A stretch of 58,735 nucleotides of DNA from an uncultured Blautia sp. (GTDB lineage: Bacteria > Bacillota > Clostridia > Lachnospirales > Lachnospiraceae): the NCBI GenBank assembly GCA_900541985.1, contig UQLX01000014.1, positions 1 through 58,735 of the forward strand. The letters are read 5' to 3'. Every line of letters starts with the position of its first letter. The first letter of the stretch is position 1. Below the pieces are notes generated by a model that saw only the letters and a program-made list of their open reading frames with translations, did no database searches and was not told the origin of the DNA. Below are positions 33,943 to 41,338 of the stretch, one piece after another. Both the position numbers and the translations under genes were made by a program.

Positions 33943-34752
33943 ATGAAAAAAATGAAAAAATTTGCAGCACTTGCGCTCTGTGCCGCAATGACAACAACTA
34001 TGCTGGGTGGAGTAAGCGTTTTTGCCAACGACAGCGGGATTGAAGGCGTAGATGACCTTCCGGGCAAAAAGATCGGCGTTCAGCTGGGAACTACCGGTGA
34101 TATTTATGCGTCTGACTATGAGGGAGATGAAGAAGGAACTTCCATCGAGCGTTTCAACAAGGCAAACGATACCGTTATGGCTCTGAAACAGGGCAAGATC
34201 GACTGCATTATTATCGACAGTCTTCCGGCAGAGAAATTTGTTGAGAACAATGACGATCTGGAGATCCTGGAAGAGGATTTTGCCACAGAGGAATATGCCA
34301 TTGCAGTAAAGAAAGGCAATGATGAGCTGACAGAAGAGATCAACGGAGCTCTTAAAGAACTGAAAGAGGACGGAACTCTGGATCAGATCAATCAGAACTA
34401 TATCGGAGATGATGATGTTAAAGGAACCTGTCCTTATGAATCCCCAAAAGATGTAGACCGTTCCAAAGGAACTCTCACAATGGCTACCAATGCGACCTTC
34501 CCCCCATATGAGTACTACGAAGGCGACAAGATTGTAGGTATTGATGTGGATATGGCACAGGCTGTCTGCGATAAGCTTGGCTATGAGCTGAAGGTTGAGG
34601 ACATGGAGTTTAATGCAATTATGAACGCAGTAGATTCCGGTAAGGCAGATATCGGTGTGGCTGGTATGACGGTAACAGAAGACCGTAAGAAGAGCGCGAA
34701 CTTTACAGACTCCTATACAACCGCAAAACAGGTGATCATTGTCCGCAAGTAA
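33943..34752 (+). CDS. Amino acid ABC transporter substrate-binding protein with swapped lobe order (probable circular permutant of SBP family 3)
   Basis: A 269-aa secreted protein with signal peptide about 1-28 (cut after VFA) and no lipobox. In family 3 proteins (GlnH type) the order is lobe-1 strand with ITxTxxR, then the hinge, then lobe 2 ending GTxxxIYxKW. Here residues 33-155 (LPGKKIGVQLGTTGD, ALKQGKIDCIIIDS, EEYAIAVKKGNDEL, GTLDQINQNYIG) match lobe 2 and its tail. Residues 177-269 (TNATFPPYEYYEGDKIVGID, GKADIGVAGMTVTEDRKKS, NFTDSY, VIIVRK) match lobe 1. A 20-residue linker joins them. Predicted ligand residues Arg248 and Asp92 are kept, so it should still bind an amino acid. CAAGGAGGAAAAG precedes ATG 33943; permease and ATPase genes follow. 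Confidence 0.9.
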   Translation: MKKMKKFAALALCAAMTTTMLGGVSVFANDSGIEGVDDLPGKKIGVQLGTTGDIYASDYEGDEEGTSIERFNKANDTVMALKQGKIDCIIIDSLPAEKFVENNDDLEILEEDFATEEYAIAVKKGNDELTEEINGALKELKEDGTLDQINQNYIGDDDVKGTCPYESPKDVDRSKGTLTMATNATFPPYEYYEGDKIVGIDVDMAQAVCDKLGYELKVEDMEFNAIMNAVDSGKADIGVAGMTVTEDRKKSANFTDSYTTAKQVIIVRK

Positions 34753-34795
34753 TAAAAGAAGTTCCACAGCTGCCACAGAGCAGAATGAGAAAGAA

Positions 34796-34845
34796 AAATT
34801 CCGGGTACCCGGCATCGAAAAAATCGGTATGGGAACCCGGAATTT
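34796..34845 (+). terminator. Hairpin between binding protein and permease genes
   Basis: AAATTCCGGGT (34796-34806) pairs with ACCCGGAATTT (34835-34845), with further pairing inside, then ATTATG. Like the one in the oligopeptide operon, it probably lowers expression of the downstream transporter genes. Confidence 0.7.
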
Positions 34846-34866
34846 ATTATGAGTTGCTGAAAATAT

Positions 34867-35583
34867 GTGAAAAAAGAGAAAGCGGTGAATGTTTTGGCAG
34901 ATTTTATTGAAAAATTTCAATTGAATTTCATAGATGAAAAACGCTATGAGTTTATTTTCAGTGGTTTGAAGACCACTTTGATCATTACAGCCTTTGCGGT
35001 TCTGATCGGTATCATTCTGGGCTTTGTCATTGCCATGATCCGTGCAACCCATGACCGGACAGGCAAAATGAAGATCCTTAATGCGGTATGCAAGGTGTAT
35101 CTGACTGTGATCAGAGGTACACCGGCAATGGTACAGCTTCTGATCATGTATTATGTTGTTTTTGCCGTCCATGATCCCGGTAAGCTGATCACAGCTATCG
35201 TGGCATTTGGTCTGAACTCTGCAGCCTATGTGGCGGAGATCGTCCGTTCCGGTATTATGTCCATCGATCAGGGACAGTTCGAGGCAGGAAGAAGCCTTGG
35301 CCTGAATTACCGGCAGACCATGCTTCTGATCATCCTTCCCCAGGCATTGAAAAATGTGCTCCCGGCACTTGCCAATGAGTTTATCGTACTGATGAAGGAA
35401 ACCTCCATCAGTGGTTATATCGGTCTTACAGACCTGACCCGCGGCGGAGATATTATCCGAAGCCAGACTTACGAAGCGCTTTTGCCGCTGCTGGCAGTTG
35501 CTGCAATCTATCTGGTGCTTGTTATGTTCCTGTCCTGCCTGGTAGGAAAGCTTGAAAGGAGGCTGAGAAGCAGTGAACGCTAA
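34867..35583 (+). CDS. Polar amino acid ABC transporter permease
   Basis: A 238-aa permease of the His/Glu/Gln/Arg/opine family. It has five or so helices, the EAA loop IDQGQFEAGRSLGLNYRQTM near residue 140, and the typical NSAAYVAEIVRSGI and LANEFIVLMKETSI segments. The start is uncertain: GTG 34867 gives a full-length N terminus but has no clear ribosome site; GTG 34885 or TTG 34894 are alternatives. It overlaps the ATPase gene by 11 nt. Confidence 0.93.
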   Translation: MKKEKAVNVLADFIEKFQLNFIDEKRYEFIFSGLKTTLIITAFAVLIGIILGFVIAMIRATHDRTGKMKILNAVCKVYLTVIRGTPAMVQLLIMYYVVFAVHDPGKLITAIVAFGLNSAAYVAEIVRSGIMSIDQGQFEAGRSLGLNYRQTMLLIILPQALKNVLPALANEFIVLMKETSISGYIGLTDLTRGGDIIRSQTYEALLPLLAVAAIYLVLVMFLSCLVGKLERRLRSSER

Positions 35584-36316
35584 AGGTGAAGTATTGCTTG
35601 ATGTAAAAGAACTGAAAAAATCTTTTGACGGAATGCAGGTCCTTAACGGAATCTCCACCCAGATCTGCAAAGGAGAGGTGGTTGCCATCATCGGACCATC
35701 CGGCTGCGGAAAATCGACATTTCTCCGTTCTCTGAACCTTCTGGAAAAACCTACCGGAGGACAGATCCTTTTTGAGGGAACCGACATTACGGACAAATCT
35801 GTGGATGTAGATAAAATGCGTCAGAAGATCGGAATGGTATTTCAGCAGTTTAATCTTTTTCCGCATCTGACCATTAAGAAGAATATCATGCTTGCTCCGG
35901 AGAAACTGGGACTGATGACCAGAGAGGAAGCGTCCAGACGTGCAGACGAGCTTCTGGAGCGTGTAGGTCTTCCGGATAAGGCGGATGCTTATCCGAGCCA
36001 GCTTTCCGGCGGACAGAAGCAGAGAATCGCTATTGCAAGGGCTCTTGCCATGAATCCGGATGTCATGCTGTTTGACGAGCCAACCTCTGCTCTTGACCCG
36101 GAAATGGTAGGAGAGGTTCTGGAGATCATGAAGGAACTTGCCCAGTCGGGAATGACCATGGTTGTGGTTACACATGAGATGGGATTTGCCAGAGAAGTGG
36201 CAACCCGTGTGATGTTCATTGATGAAGGAAAGATCCAGGAGGAGAATACTCCGCAGGAATTCTTTGCCAACCCGGAGAATCCGAGACTGAAAGAATTTTT
36301 GTCCAAAGTTTTATAA
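35573..36316 (+). CDS. Polar amino acid ABC transporter ATP-binding protein
   Basis: A 247-aa ATPase of the GlnQ/HisP type. Walker A is GPSGCGKST (about residues 42-50), Q-loop QQFNLFPH, signature LSGGQKQR near 143, Walker B VMLFDEPTSALDPE near 163, and the switch His in VVTHEMGFA. The start is GTG 35573, supported by AAAGGAGG 10 nt upstream inside the permease gene. Last gene of the three-gene operon. Confidence 0.95.
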   Translation: MNAKGEVLLDVKELKKSFDGMQVLNGISTQICKGEVVAIIGPSGCGKSTFLRSLNLLEKPTGGQILFEGTDITDKSVDVDKMRQKIGMVFQQFNLFPHLTIKKNIMLAPEKLGLMTREEASRRADELLERVGLPDKADAYPSQLSGGQKQRIAIARALAMNPDVMLFDEPTSALDPEMVGEVLEIMKELAQSGMTMVVVTHEMGFAREVATRVMFIDEGKIQEENTPQEFFANPENPRLKEFLSKVL

Positions 36317-36322
36317 AGCATA

Positions 36323-36380
36323 AAAAAAGGCCACTGTGTCTGAACCGTAGAGCATTTACGGATCATCTGCAGTGGTCTTT
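36323..36380. terminator. Bidirectional terminator between ABC ATPase and CBS protein genes
   Basis: AAAAAGGCCACTG pairs with CAGTGGTCTTTT, with an inner CCGTA/TACGG stem. A and T tracts flank it. Confidence 0.85.
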
Positions 36381-36386
36381 TGTGAT

Positions 36387-36800
36387 TTACGAATAGGCTT
36401 TTTTCAGTTCCTTGTAACAGTATTTGATAATCTCCTTACGGGTGATGATCCCGATAAAAAATCCCTGGTCATCTACAACCGGAACATAATTCTGGTTAAT
36501 GGCGCGATCCAGGAGATCCTCCATATCGGCATCTGCATGCACCGGCTTGTAGGTGGCACGTCTGGGGATTGCCATAATGGAAATATCTTCCATTTCTTTA
36601 ACGTCCATGGTGTTCAGCCGTTTCAGTCCCCAGAGCAGATCACCCTCGGAGATGGTGCCTGTATAGCGACCGTCCACGCTGAGGAGCGGGATGCAGGAGA
36701 ACTTCCTGTGTTCCATTTTTTCTATGGTCTGCCGAAGTGTATCGTCTTCAAATATATAAGCTACTTCACTTTTGGGTGTCAGAAAAAATAAAATATTCAC
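36387..36800 (-). CDS. CBS-domain protein
   Basis: A 137-aa protein made almost entirely of one CBS pair (Bateman module). First CBS: FEDDTLRQTIEKMEHRKFSC-type segment ending GTISEGDLL (about residues 18-57). Second: ADADMEDLLDRAINQNYVPVVDD to FIGIITRKEII (about 87-127). CBS pairs bind adenine nucleotides or related ligands. No catalytic domain is attached, so it may be a free sensor or regulate a partner. The start is GTG 36800 on the minus strand with AGAGGT upstream. Confidence 0.85.
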   Translation of the reverse strand: MNILFFLTPKSEVAYIFEDDTLRQTIEKMEHRKFSCIPLLSVDGRYTGTISEGDLLWGLKRLNTMDVKEMEDISIMAIPRRATYKPVHADADMEDLLDRAINQNYVPVVDDQGFFIGIITRKEIIKYCYKELKKAYS

Positions 36801-36830
36801 TTTGTGTACCTCTGTCTTTCCTGTCAGTGA

Positions 36831-36858
36831 AGAGAACGTCTGGTATCAAACATTCTCT
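36831..36858 (-). other. Hairpin in the leader of the CBS gene
   Basis: AGAGAA and TTCTCT arms flank a 16-nt loop. The hairpin sits between the promoter and the start codon. On the plus strand it is followed by a T run, so it could stop antisense transcripts instead. Confidence 0.4.
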
Positions 36859-36884
36859 CTTTTTTGTGTTGCTTTTCTATTGAT

Positions 36885-36913
36885 ATGATAGTATGAAGGT
36901 ACATGACTGTCAA
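36885..36913 (-). promoter_or_regulatory. Promoter of the CBS-domain gene
   Basis: On the minus strand: TTGACA (36913-36908), 17 bp, TATCAT (36890-36885). Confidence 0.8.
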
Positions 36914-36948
36914 TAAGTGAATTATTAAAATTTGGTGAAAAATACAGT

Positions 36949-36977
36949 AAAAAACCACCTGTGACAGGTGGTTTTTG
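36949..36977. terminator. Terminator of asnA (bidirectional shape)
   Basis: A 12-bp perfect stem (AAAAACCACCTG with CAGGTGGTTTTT) has a TGA loop. Confidence 0.9.
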
Positions 36978-37008
36978 GTTACTGTTCACAGAATGGACAG
37001 AAATTTAT

Positions 37009-38016
37009 TTACAGGAGGCTGATACCATTGGCCTTTGCTTCCTCCAGCACTTCCTCTGGCCAGAGAGAAGCGTGAACCTCTCCGATGTGTGCTTTCCGGA
37101 GGAAAAACATACAGATACGGGACTGGCCGATACCGCCGCCGATGGTGTAAGGAAGCTCTTTGTTTAATATGGCTTTCTGGAAATCCAGTGTTCTGCGGTC
37201 ATCACAGCCGGCTTCTGTCAGCTGTGCATCCAGAGCCTCCTCGTCTACACGGATACCCATGGAGGAAAGCTCCAGGGCAATATCCAGAACCGGATAATAA
37301 ACAAGGATATCTCCGTTCAGTTCCCAGTCATCATAGTCCGGGGCACGTCCGTCGTGACGTTCTCCGTTGCTCAGAGCCTTACCTACCTGCATGAGGAACA
37401 CTGCGCCCTTTTCCTTGACAATCTTATATTCTCTTTCCTTGGGAGTACAGTCCGGATACATATCCACCAGCTCCTGTGTGGATACAAAAGCAATCTCTTT
37501 CGGAAGGATTTCTTCTATGTAATCATACTGAACAGCCATGTATTTTTCTGTTTTGCGAAGAACGCTGTAAATAGAGCGAACGGTATTGATCAGCGTTTCC
37601 ATGGTGCGTTCTTCTCTGGAAATGATTTTTTCCCAGTCCCACTGATCCACATAAACGGAATGAATATTGTCGATATCTTCATCTCTGCGGATAGCGATCA
37701 TATCGGTATAAAGTCCCTCTCCATGAGAAAAACCATATTTTTTAAGCGCGTAGCGTTTCCATTTGGCAAGAGAATGGACGATCTCGGCATTTTCATCCAT
37801 ACCTTTGATCTCAAAGCTTACCGGACGTTCCACGCCGTTCAGGTTATCATTCAGTCCGGAAGAAGGAGATACAAATACAGGGGCAGACACACGGAGAAGA
37901 TTCAGCTTCTGGGCCAGAGTCTGCTGGAAAAAATCTTTGACGGTTTTGATCGCCACCTGGGTATCATGAAGGTTCAGATCTGACTGATATCCGGTGGGAA
38001 TTTTGAATTGTTCCAT
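37009..38016 (-). CDS. asnA: Aspartate--ammonia ligase (asparagine synthetase A)
   Basis: A 335-aa enzyme making asparagine from aspartate, ammonia and ATP. It resembles class II aminoacyl-tRNA synthetases. Motifs seen: RVSAPVFVSPSSGLNDNLNG near residue 45, YVDQWDWE near 115, GKALSNGERHDGRAPDYDDWELNGD near 215 (key residues Ser, Arg, Asp) and GGGIGQSRICMF near 295. Minus-strand ATG 38016 follows GAGGAGGATTATT and is chosen over the ATG 15 nt earlier. Confidence 0.96.
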   Translation of the reverse strand: MEQFKIPTGYQSDLNLHDTQVAIKTVKDFFQQTLAQKLNLLRVSAPVFVSPSSGLNDNLNGVERPVSFEIKGMDENAEIVHSLAKWKRYALKKYGFSHGEGLYTDMIAIRRDEDIDNIHSVYVDQWDWEKIISREERTMETLINTVRSIYSVLRKTEKYMAVQYDYIEEILPKEIAFVSTQELVDMYPDCTPKEREYKIVKEKGAVFLMQVGKALSNGERHDGRAPDYDDWELNGDILVYYPVLDIALELSSMGIRVDEEALDAQLTEAGCDDRRTLDFQKAILNKELPYTIGGGIGQSRICMFFLRKAHIGEVHASLWPEEVLEEAKANGISLL

Positions 38017-38045
38017 AATAATCCTCCTCAAATTTAGATTCTCTT

Positions 38046-38074
38046 ATTATAGCAGGAAAAACTATGGATTGCAA
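38046..38074 (-). promoter_or_regulatory. Promoter of asnA
   Basis: On the minus strand: TTGCAA (38074-38069), 17 bp, TATAAT (38051-38046). Confidence 0.85.
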
Positions 38075-38082
38075 TTTTTAAC

Positions 38083-38111
38083 TTGCGGGTTTTGGGGATA
38101 TCCGATACAAT
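38083..38111 (+). promoter_or_regulatory. Promoter of the zinc-ribbon membrane protein gene
   Basis: TTGCGG (38083-38088), 17-bp spacer, TACAAT (38106-38111). It is divergent from the asnA promoter. Confidence 0.65.
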
Positions 38112-38144
38112 GAAAACAGAAAACAAAGGGGGAGGGTGGAGCAT

Positions 38145-38993
38145 ATGAAATGTCCTTTATGTGACGGAGCTGTTGTGAATGGAAGATGTCGTGACTGTGG
38201 GATGCCTTATCGAAACGATGAGGTTCTTTATCATCTGAACGAGGATCGGAGAAGTCATGAGAAGCATGCCACAGATAAGGCGAAGGAGGAGCTTCTGAAG
38301 CGAATGGTTCCCCTTGGAGATACTGTGAAGCAGGCTTCCGGACAGAAAGCCGGAAAAAATGCACAGAAAACATCCGGGAAGCCGGTTCAAAAGAGCGTAA
38401 CCCGCACAACAGCCCAAACAGTTAAGAACAGGCAAAAAGCAGCTGCCAGAAGCAAAAAGGAATTTGGAAAAAGCAGCAACAGCTCCTGGAGTTCTGAGAA
38501 AAAAAGCAAAAAAAAGAAATCTCCGGGCAGGATTATTTTCTGGGTGCTTACTGCTCTGGTAATATTGGGACCTTCGGTGGAGGAACTTTTCTCTTCCCGG
38601 ACGGACAGTGAGACTTATATTGACAGTCCTTCTTATGAGAACTCTTCAGAGGAGGATATGGTGTACCAGATCGGGAATCCGGAAGAACAGGATTATGATA
38701 CCTATTCATTTTCTTCCTGGTCAGATTCTGAAGGCCGGATGGAATATGGACTTAATGCCGGCTATGGCTCCATAGAGGTTGGAGACGAGCTTCCTGCCGG
38801 AGAATACAGGATCTATACAAACAATGACGAGATTAAGCTGCTTTACAAACAGGCCGATGAGAAGAAGGCGGAAGTTTTAGAATTAAAGGAAAGTGATTCG
38901 CTGGAGATGCTCCTGGCAAAAGGAGATATTTTAAAGCTGGATGGAGACGGAGATTCTTACAAAAGCGTGTATTTTAAGGAACTTGACAGATAA
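38145..38993 (+). CDS. Zinc-ribbon single-pass membrane protein, function unknown
   Basis: A 282-aa protein. The N-terminal zinc ribbon has MKCPLCDG and GRCRDCGMPY (four Cys, residues about 3-19). A long basic Lys/Ser/Ala-rich stretch (about 60-128) precedes one membrane helix (about 130-147). The outer part is acidic and ends in a compact beta region with VGDELPAGEYRIYTNND, similar to small envelope domains. No enzyme is recognised. It is monocistronic with its own terminator. ATG 38145 follows GGGGGAGG; a GTG 9 nt earlier is possible. Confidence 0.75.
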   Translation: MKCPLCDGAVVNGRCRDCGMPYRNDEVLYHLNEDRRSHEKHATDKAKEELLKRMVPLGDTVKQASGQKAGKNAQKTSGKPVQKSVTRTTAQTVKNRQKAAARSKKEFGKSSNSSWSSEKKSKKKKSPGRIIFWVLTALVILGPSVEELFSSRTDSETYIDSPSYENSSEEDMVYQIGNPEEQDYDTYSFSSWSDSEGRMEYGLNAGYGSIEVGDELPAGEYRIYTNNDEIKLLYKQADEKKAEVLELKESDSLEMLLAKGDILKLDGDGDSYKSVYFKELDR

Positions 38994-38996
38994 GAT

Positions 38997-39036
38997 AAAG
39001 GGGGAAGAAATTTTTTAAAATTCCCCCTTTCTTTTT
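38997..39036 (+). terminator. Rho-independent terminator after the zinc-ribbon gene
   Basis: AAAGGGGGAA (38997-39006) pairs with TTCCCCCTTT (39021-39030), then CTTTTT. Confidence 0.88.
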
Positions 39037-39071
39037 ACAGGATATTGTGTTATACTCATTTTTGCAACACC

Positions 39072-39125
39072 AGATATGGGGAGAATATCTCAGGGGATGC
39101 ACATTGAAGGAGCGTGCATTTTTTT
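39072..39125 (+). promoter_or_regulatory. Two-hairpin leader with terminator-like element before the second nrdD
   Basis: Hairpin 1: AGATAT (39072-39077) with ATATCT (39085-39090). Hairpin 2: ATGCAC (39097-39102) with GTGCAT (39114-39119), then a T7 run (39119-39125) ending 26 nt before the start codon. The second looks like an attenuator. No known riboswitch pattern is recognised. Confidence 0.55.
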
Positions 39126-39151
39126 AGGAGATAAAATAGGAGAAAAATGGT

Positions 39152-41287
39152 ATGATTTATGTGATCAAAAAAGACGGGACAAAGGAAGAATTTAATCCAC
39201 AGAAGATCGTAGCAGCAGTAAACAAATCTGCAGCAAGGATCCTGTACACATTTTCTCAGGAGGAGAAAGACTTCATCTGCCGCTTTGCGCAGGAGCATGC
39301 GGATTCTCTTGGGAAAAATGAGATCCAGATCCAGGAGATGCATAATATCGTGGAAGGCGCGCTGGAGAGAGTGAACCCGGCAGTGGCAAAAAGCTACCGT
39401 GATTACCGTAACTACAAGCTGGATTTCATTCATATGATGGATGATGTATATACTAAGAGTCAGGCAATCCGTTATATCGGTGACAAGAGCAATGCCAATA
39501 CGGACAGCGCCCTTGTTGCAACAAAGAGAAGCCTTATCTTTAATGAACTGAATAAGGAACTTTACCGTAAATTTTTCATGAATCGGAATGAACTTCAGGC
39601 ATGCAAGGACGGATATATCTATATTCATGACCAGTCCGCCCGTCTGGATACCATGAACTGCTGTCTCTTTGACGTGGCTTCTGTACTCAGAGGCGGTTTT
39701 GAAATGGGAAATGTGTGGTATAACGAGCCGAAAACTCTGGATACTGCATTTGACGTTATGGGAGATATCGTTCTCAGCACAGCTGCCCAGCAGTACGGTG
39801 GTTTTACAGTACCGGAAGTAGACAAGATCCTTGCTCCTTATGCCCAGAAAAGCTATGATAAATACGTACAGGAATTTCTGAAATACTCAGATCAGAGCTG
39901 GGAAGGACGGGAAGAAAAGGCTGTGGAGTACGCTCTGGATAAGGTTCGCAGAGACTTTGACCAGGGATGGCAGGGAATTGAATATAAGCTGAATACAGTC
40001 GGTTCATCCAGAGGCGATTATCCATTTGTAACGGTAACCCTGGGGCTTGGAACCGGACAGTTTGAAAAAATGTGTAATCTTTCTCTTCTGGAGGTCCATA
40101 AAGGCGGACAGGGGAAGGAGGGGCATAAGAAGCCGGTTCTTTTTCCGAAGATCGTATTTCTTTATGATGAAAATATCCACGGACAGGGACAGTGCTGTGA
40201 GGATGTATTTGAGGCAGGCGTGGACTGTTCTGCCAAGACTATGTATCCGGACTGGCTGTCCATGTCGGGAAAAGGATATATTGCCAGCATGTATAAGCAG
40301 TATGGCAAGGTGATCAGTCCTATGGGATGCCGTGCATTTTTGAGCCCCTGGTATGAAAGAGGCGGCATGTATCCGGCAGACGAGAAGGACAGTCCGGTAT
40401 TTGTAGGCCGCTTTAATGTGGGTGCCGTAAGCCTTCACCTTCCGATGATCCTTGCAAAAGCACGGGCAGAGAGCAGAGACTTCTATGAAGTGCTTGATTT
40501 TTATCTGGAAATGATCCGCAACCTTCACATTCGTACCTATGAGTATCTGGGACAGATGAGAGCATCTACCAATCCTCTTGCGTACTGCGAAGGAGGATTT
40601 TACGGCGGACATCTGCAGCCTCATGAAAAGATCGGCAAGATCCTGAAACCGATGACTGCTTCTTTTGGAATTACAGCGCTGAATGAGCTGCAGGAGCTTT
40701 ACAATGGCAAATCCATCCGCGAGGACGGACAGTTTGCTCTTGAAGTACTGAAATATATTAACAATAAGGTAAATCAGTTTAAAGAAGAGGACGGAAACCT
40801 TTATGCAATCTACGGAACACCGGCAGAAAGTCTCTGTGGCCTTCAGGTAGAACAGTTCCGCAAGATGTATGGTATTATCGAAGGCGTTTCCGATCGCCCT
40901 TATGTAAGCAACAGCTTCCACTGTCATGTGACAGAGGATGTGACTCCGATTGAGAAACAGGATCTGGAAGGCCGCTTCTGGGAACTCTGCAATGGCGGAA
41001 AGATTCAGTATGTCCGCTATCCGATCGGATATAACAAAGAAGCTATCCGCACACTGATCCGCAGAGCCATGGATCTGGGATATTATGAAGGAGTAAACCT
41101 TTCTCTGGCTTACTGTGATGACTGTGGCCATGAGGAACTGGAGATGGATGTATGTCCGGTTTGCGGTTCTACCAATCTGACAAAGATTGACCGTATGAAC
41201 GGATACCTTTCCTACAGCCGTGTCCATGGAGATACACGTCTTAACGAGGCCAAGATGGCAGAGATCGCAGAAAGAAAATCTATGTAA
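39152..41287 (+). CDS. nrdD: Class III (anaerobic) ribonucleoside-triphosphate reductase, second paralogue without redoxin fusion
   Basis: A 711-aa glycyl-radical reductase with an N-terminal ATP-cone (about residues 1-92) and the catalytic barrel. A zinc site of four cysteines (655, 658, 668, 671) precedes the radical loop RMNGYLSYSR with Gly at about 684. It ends about 27 residues later, with no redoxin domain, unlike the NrdD at 16-18.4 kb. It is only distantly related to that protein, so this is not a recent duplication. No NrdR box is seen upstream. ATAGGAGAAAAATGGT precedes the ATG. nrdG is not adjacent. Confidence 0.9.
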   Translation: MIYVIKKDGTKEEFNPQKIVAAVNKSAARILYTFSQEEKDFICRFAQEHADSLGKNEIQIQEMHNIVEGALERVNPAVAKSYRDYRNYKLDFIHMMDDVYTKSQAIRYIGDKSNANTDSALVATKRSLIFNELNKELYRKFFMNRNELQACKDGYIYIHDQSARLDTMNCCLFDVASVLRGGFEMGNVWYNEPKTLDTAFDVMGDIVLSTAAQQYGGFTVPEVDKILAPYAQKSYDKYVQEFLKYSDQSWEGREEKAVEYALDKVRRDFDQGWQGIEYKLNTVGSSRGDYPFVTVTLGLGTGQFEKMCNLSLLEVHKGGQGKEGHKKPVLFPKIVFLYDENIHGQGQCCEDVFEAGVDCSAKTMYPDWLSMSGKGYIASMYKQYGKVISPMGCRAFLSPWYERGGMYPADEKDSPVFVGRFNVGAVSLHLPMILAKARAESRDFYEVLDFYLEMIRNLHIRTYEYLGQMRASTNPLAYCEGGFYGGHLQPHEKIGKILKPMTASFGITALNELQELYNGKSIREDGQFALEVLKYINNKVNQFKEEDGNLYAIYGTPAESLCGLQVEQFRKMYGIIEGVSDRPYVSNSFHCHVTEDVTPIEKQDLEGRFWELCNGGKIQYVRYPIGYNKEAIRTLIRRAMDLGYYEGVNLSLAYCDDCGHEELEMDVCPVCGSTNLTKIDRMNGYLSYSRVHGDTRLNEAKMAEIAERKSM

Positions 41288-41291
41288 ATAC

Positions 41292-41330
41292 AAAAATCCC
41301 GGCAGGTTTCGCGAAACCGCCGGGATTTTT
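41292..41330. terminator. Bidirectional terminator between nrdD and eutJ
   Basis: AAAAATCCCGGC pairs with GCCGGGATTTTT, and an inner GGTTTCGCGAAACC is self-complementary. It serves both converging genes. Confidence 0.95.
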
Positions 41331-41338
41331 CAGATGGT

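Noticed and set aside
33865..35796. A 643-codon minus-strand frame across the amino acid transporter genes
   Set aside because: It is opposite three clear genes, Cys/His-rich in the manner of antisense frames, and has no recognisable domain.
39056..39100. NrdR box upstream of the second nrdD
   Set aside because: ACACCAGATATGGGGA shares only a few positions with the consensus, and no second box lies about 30 bp away.
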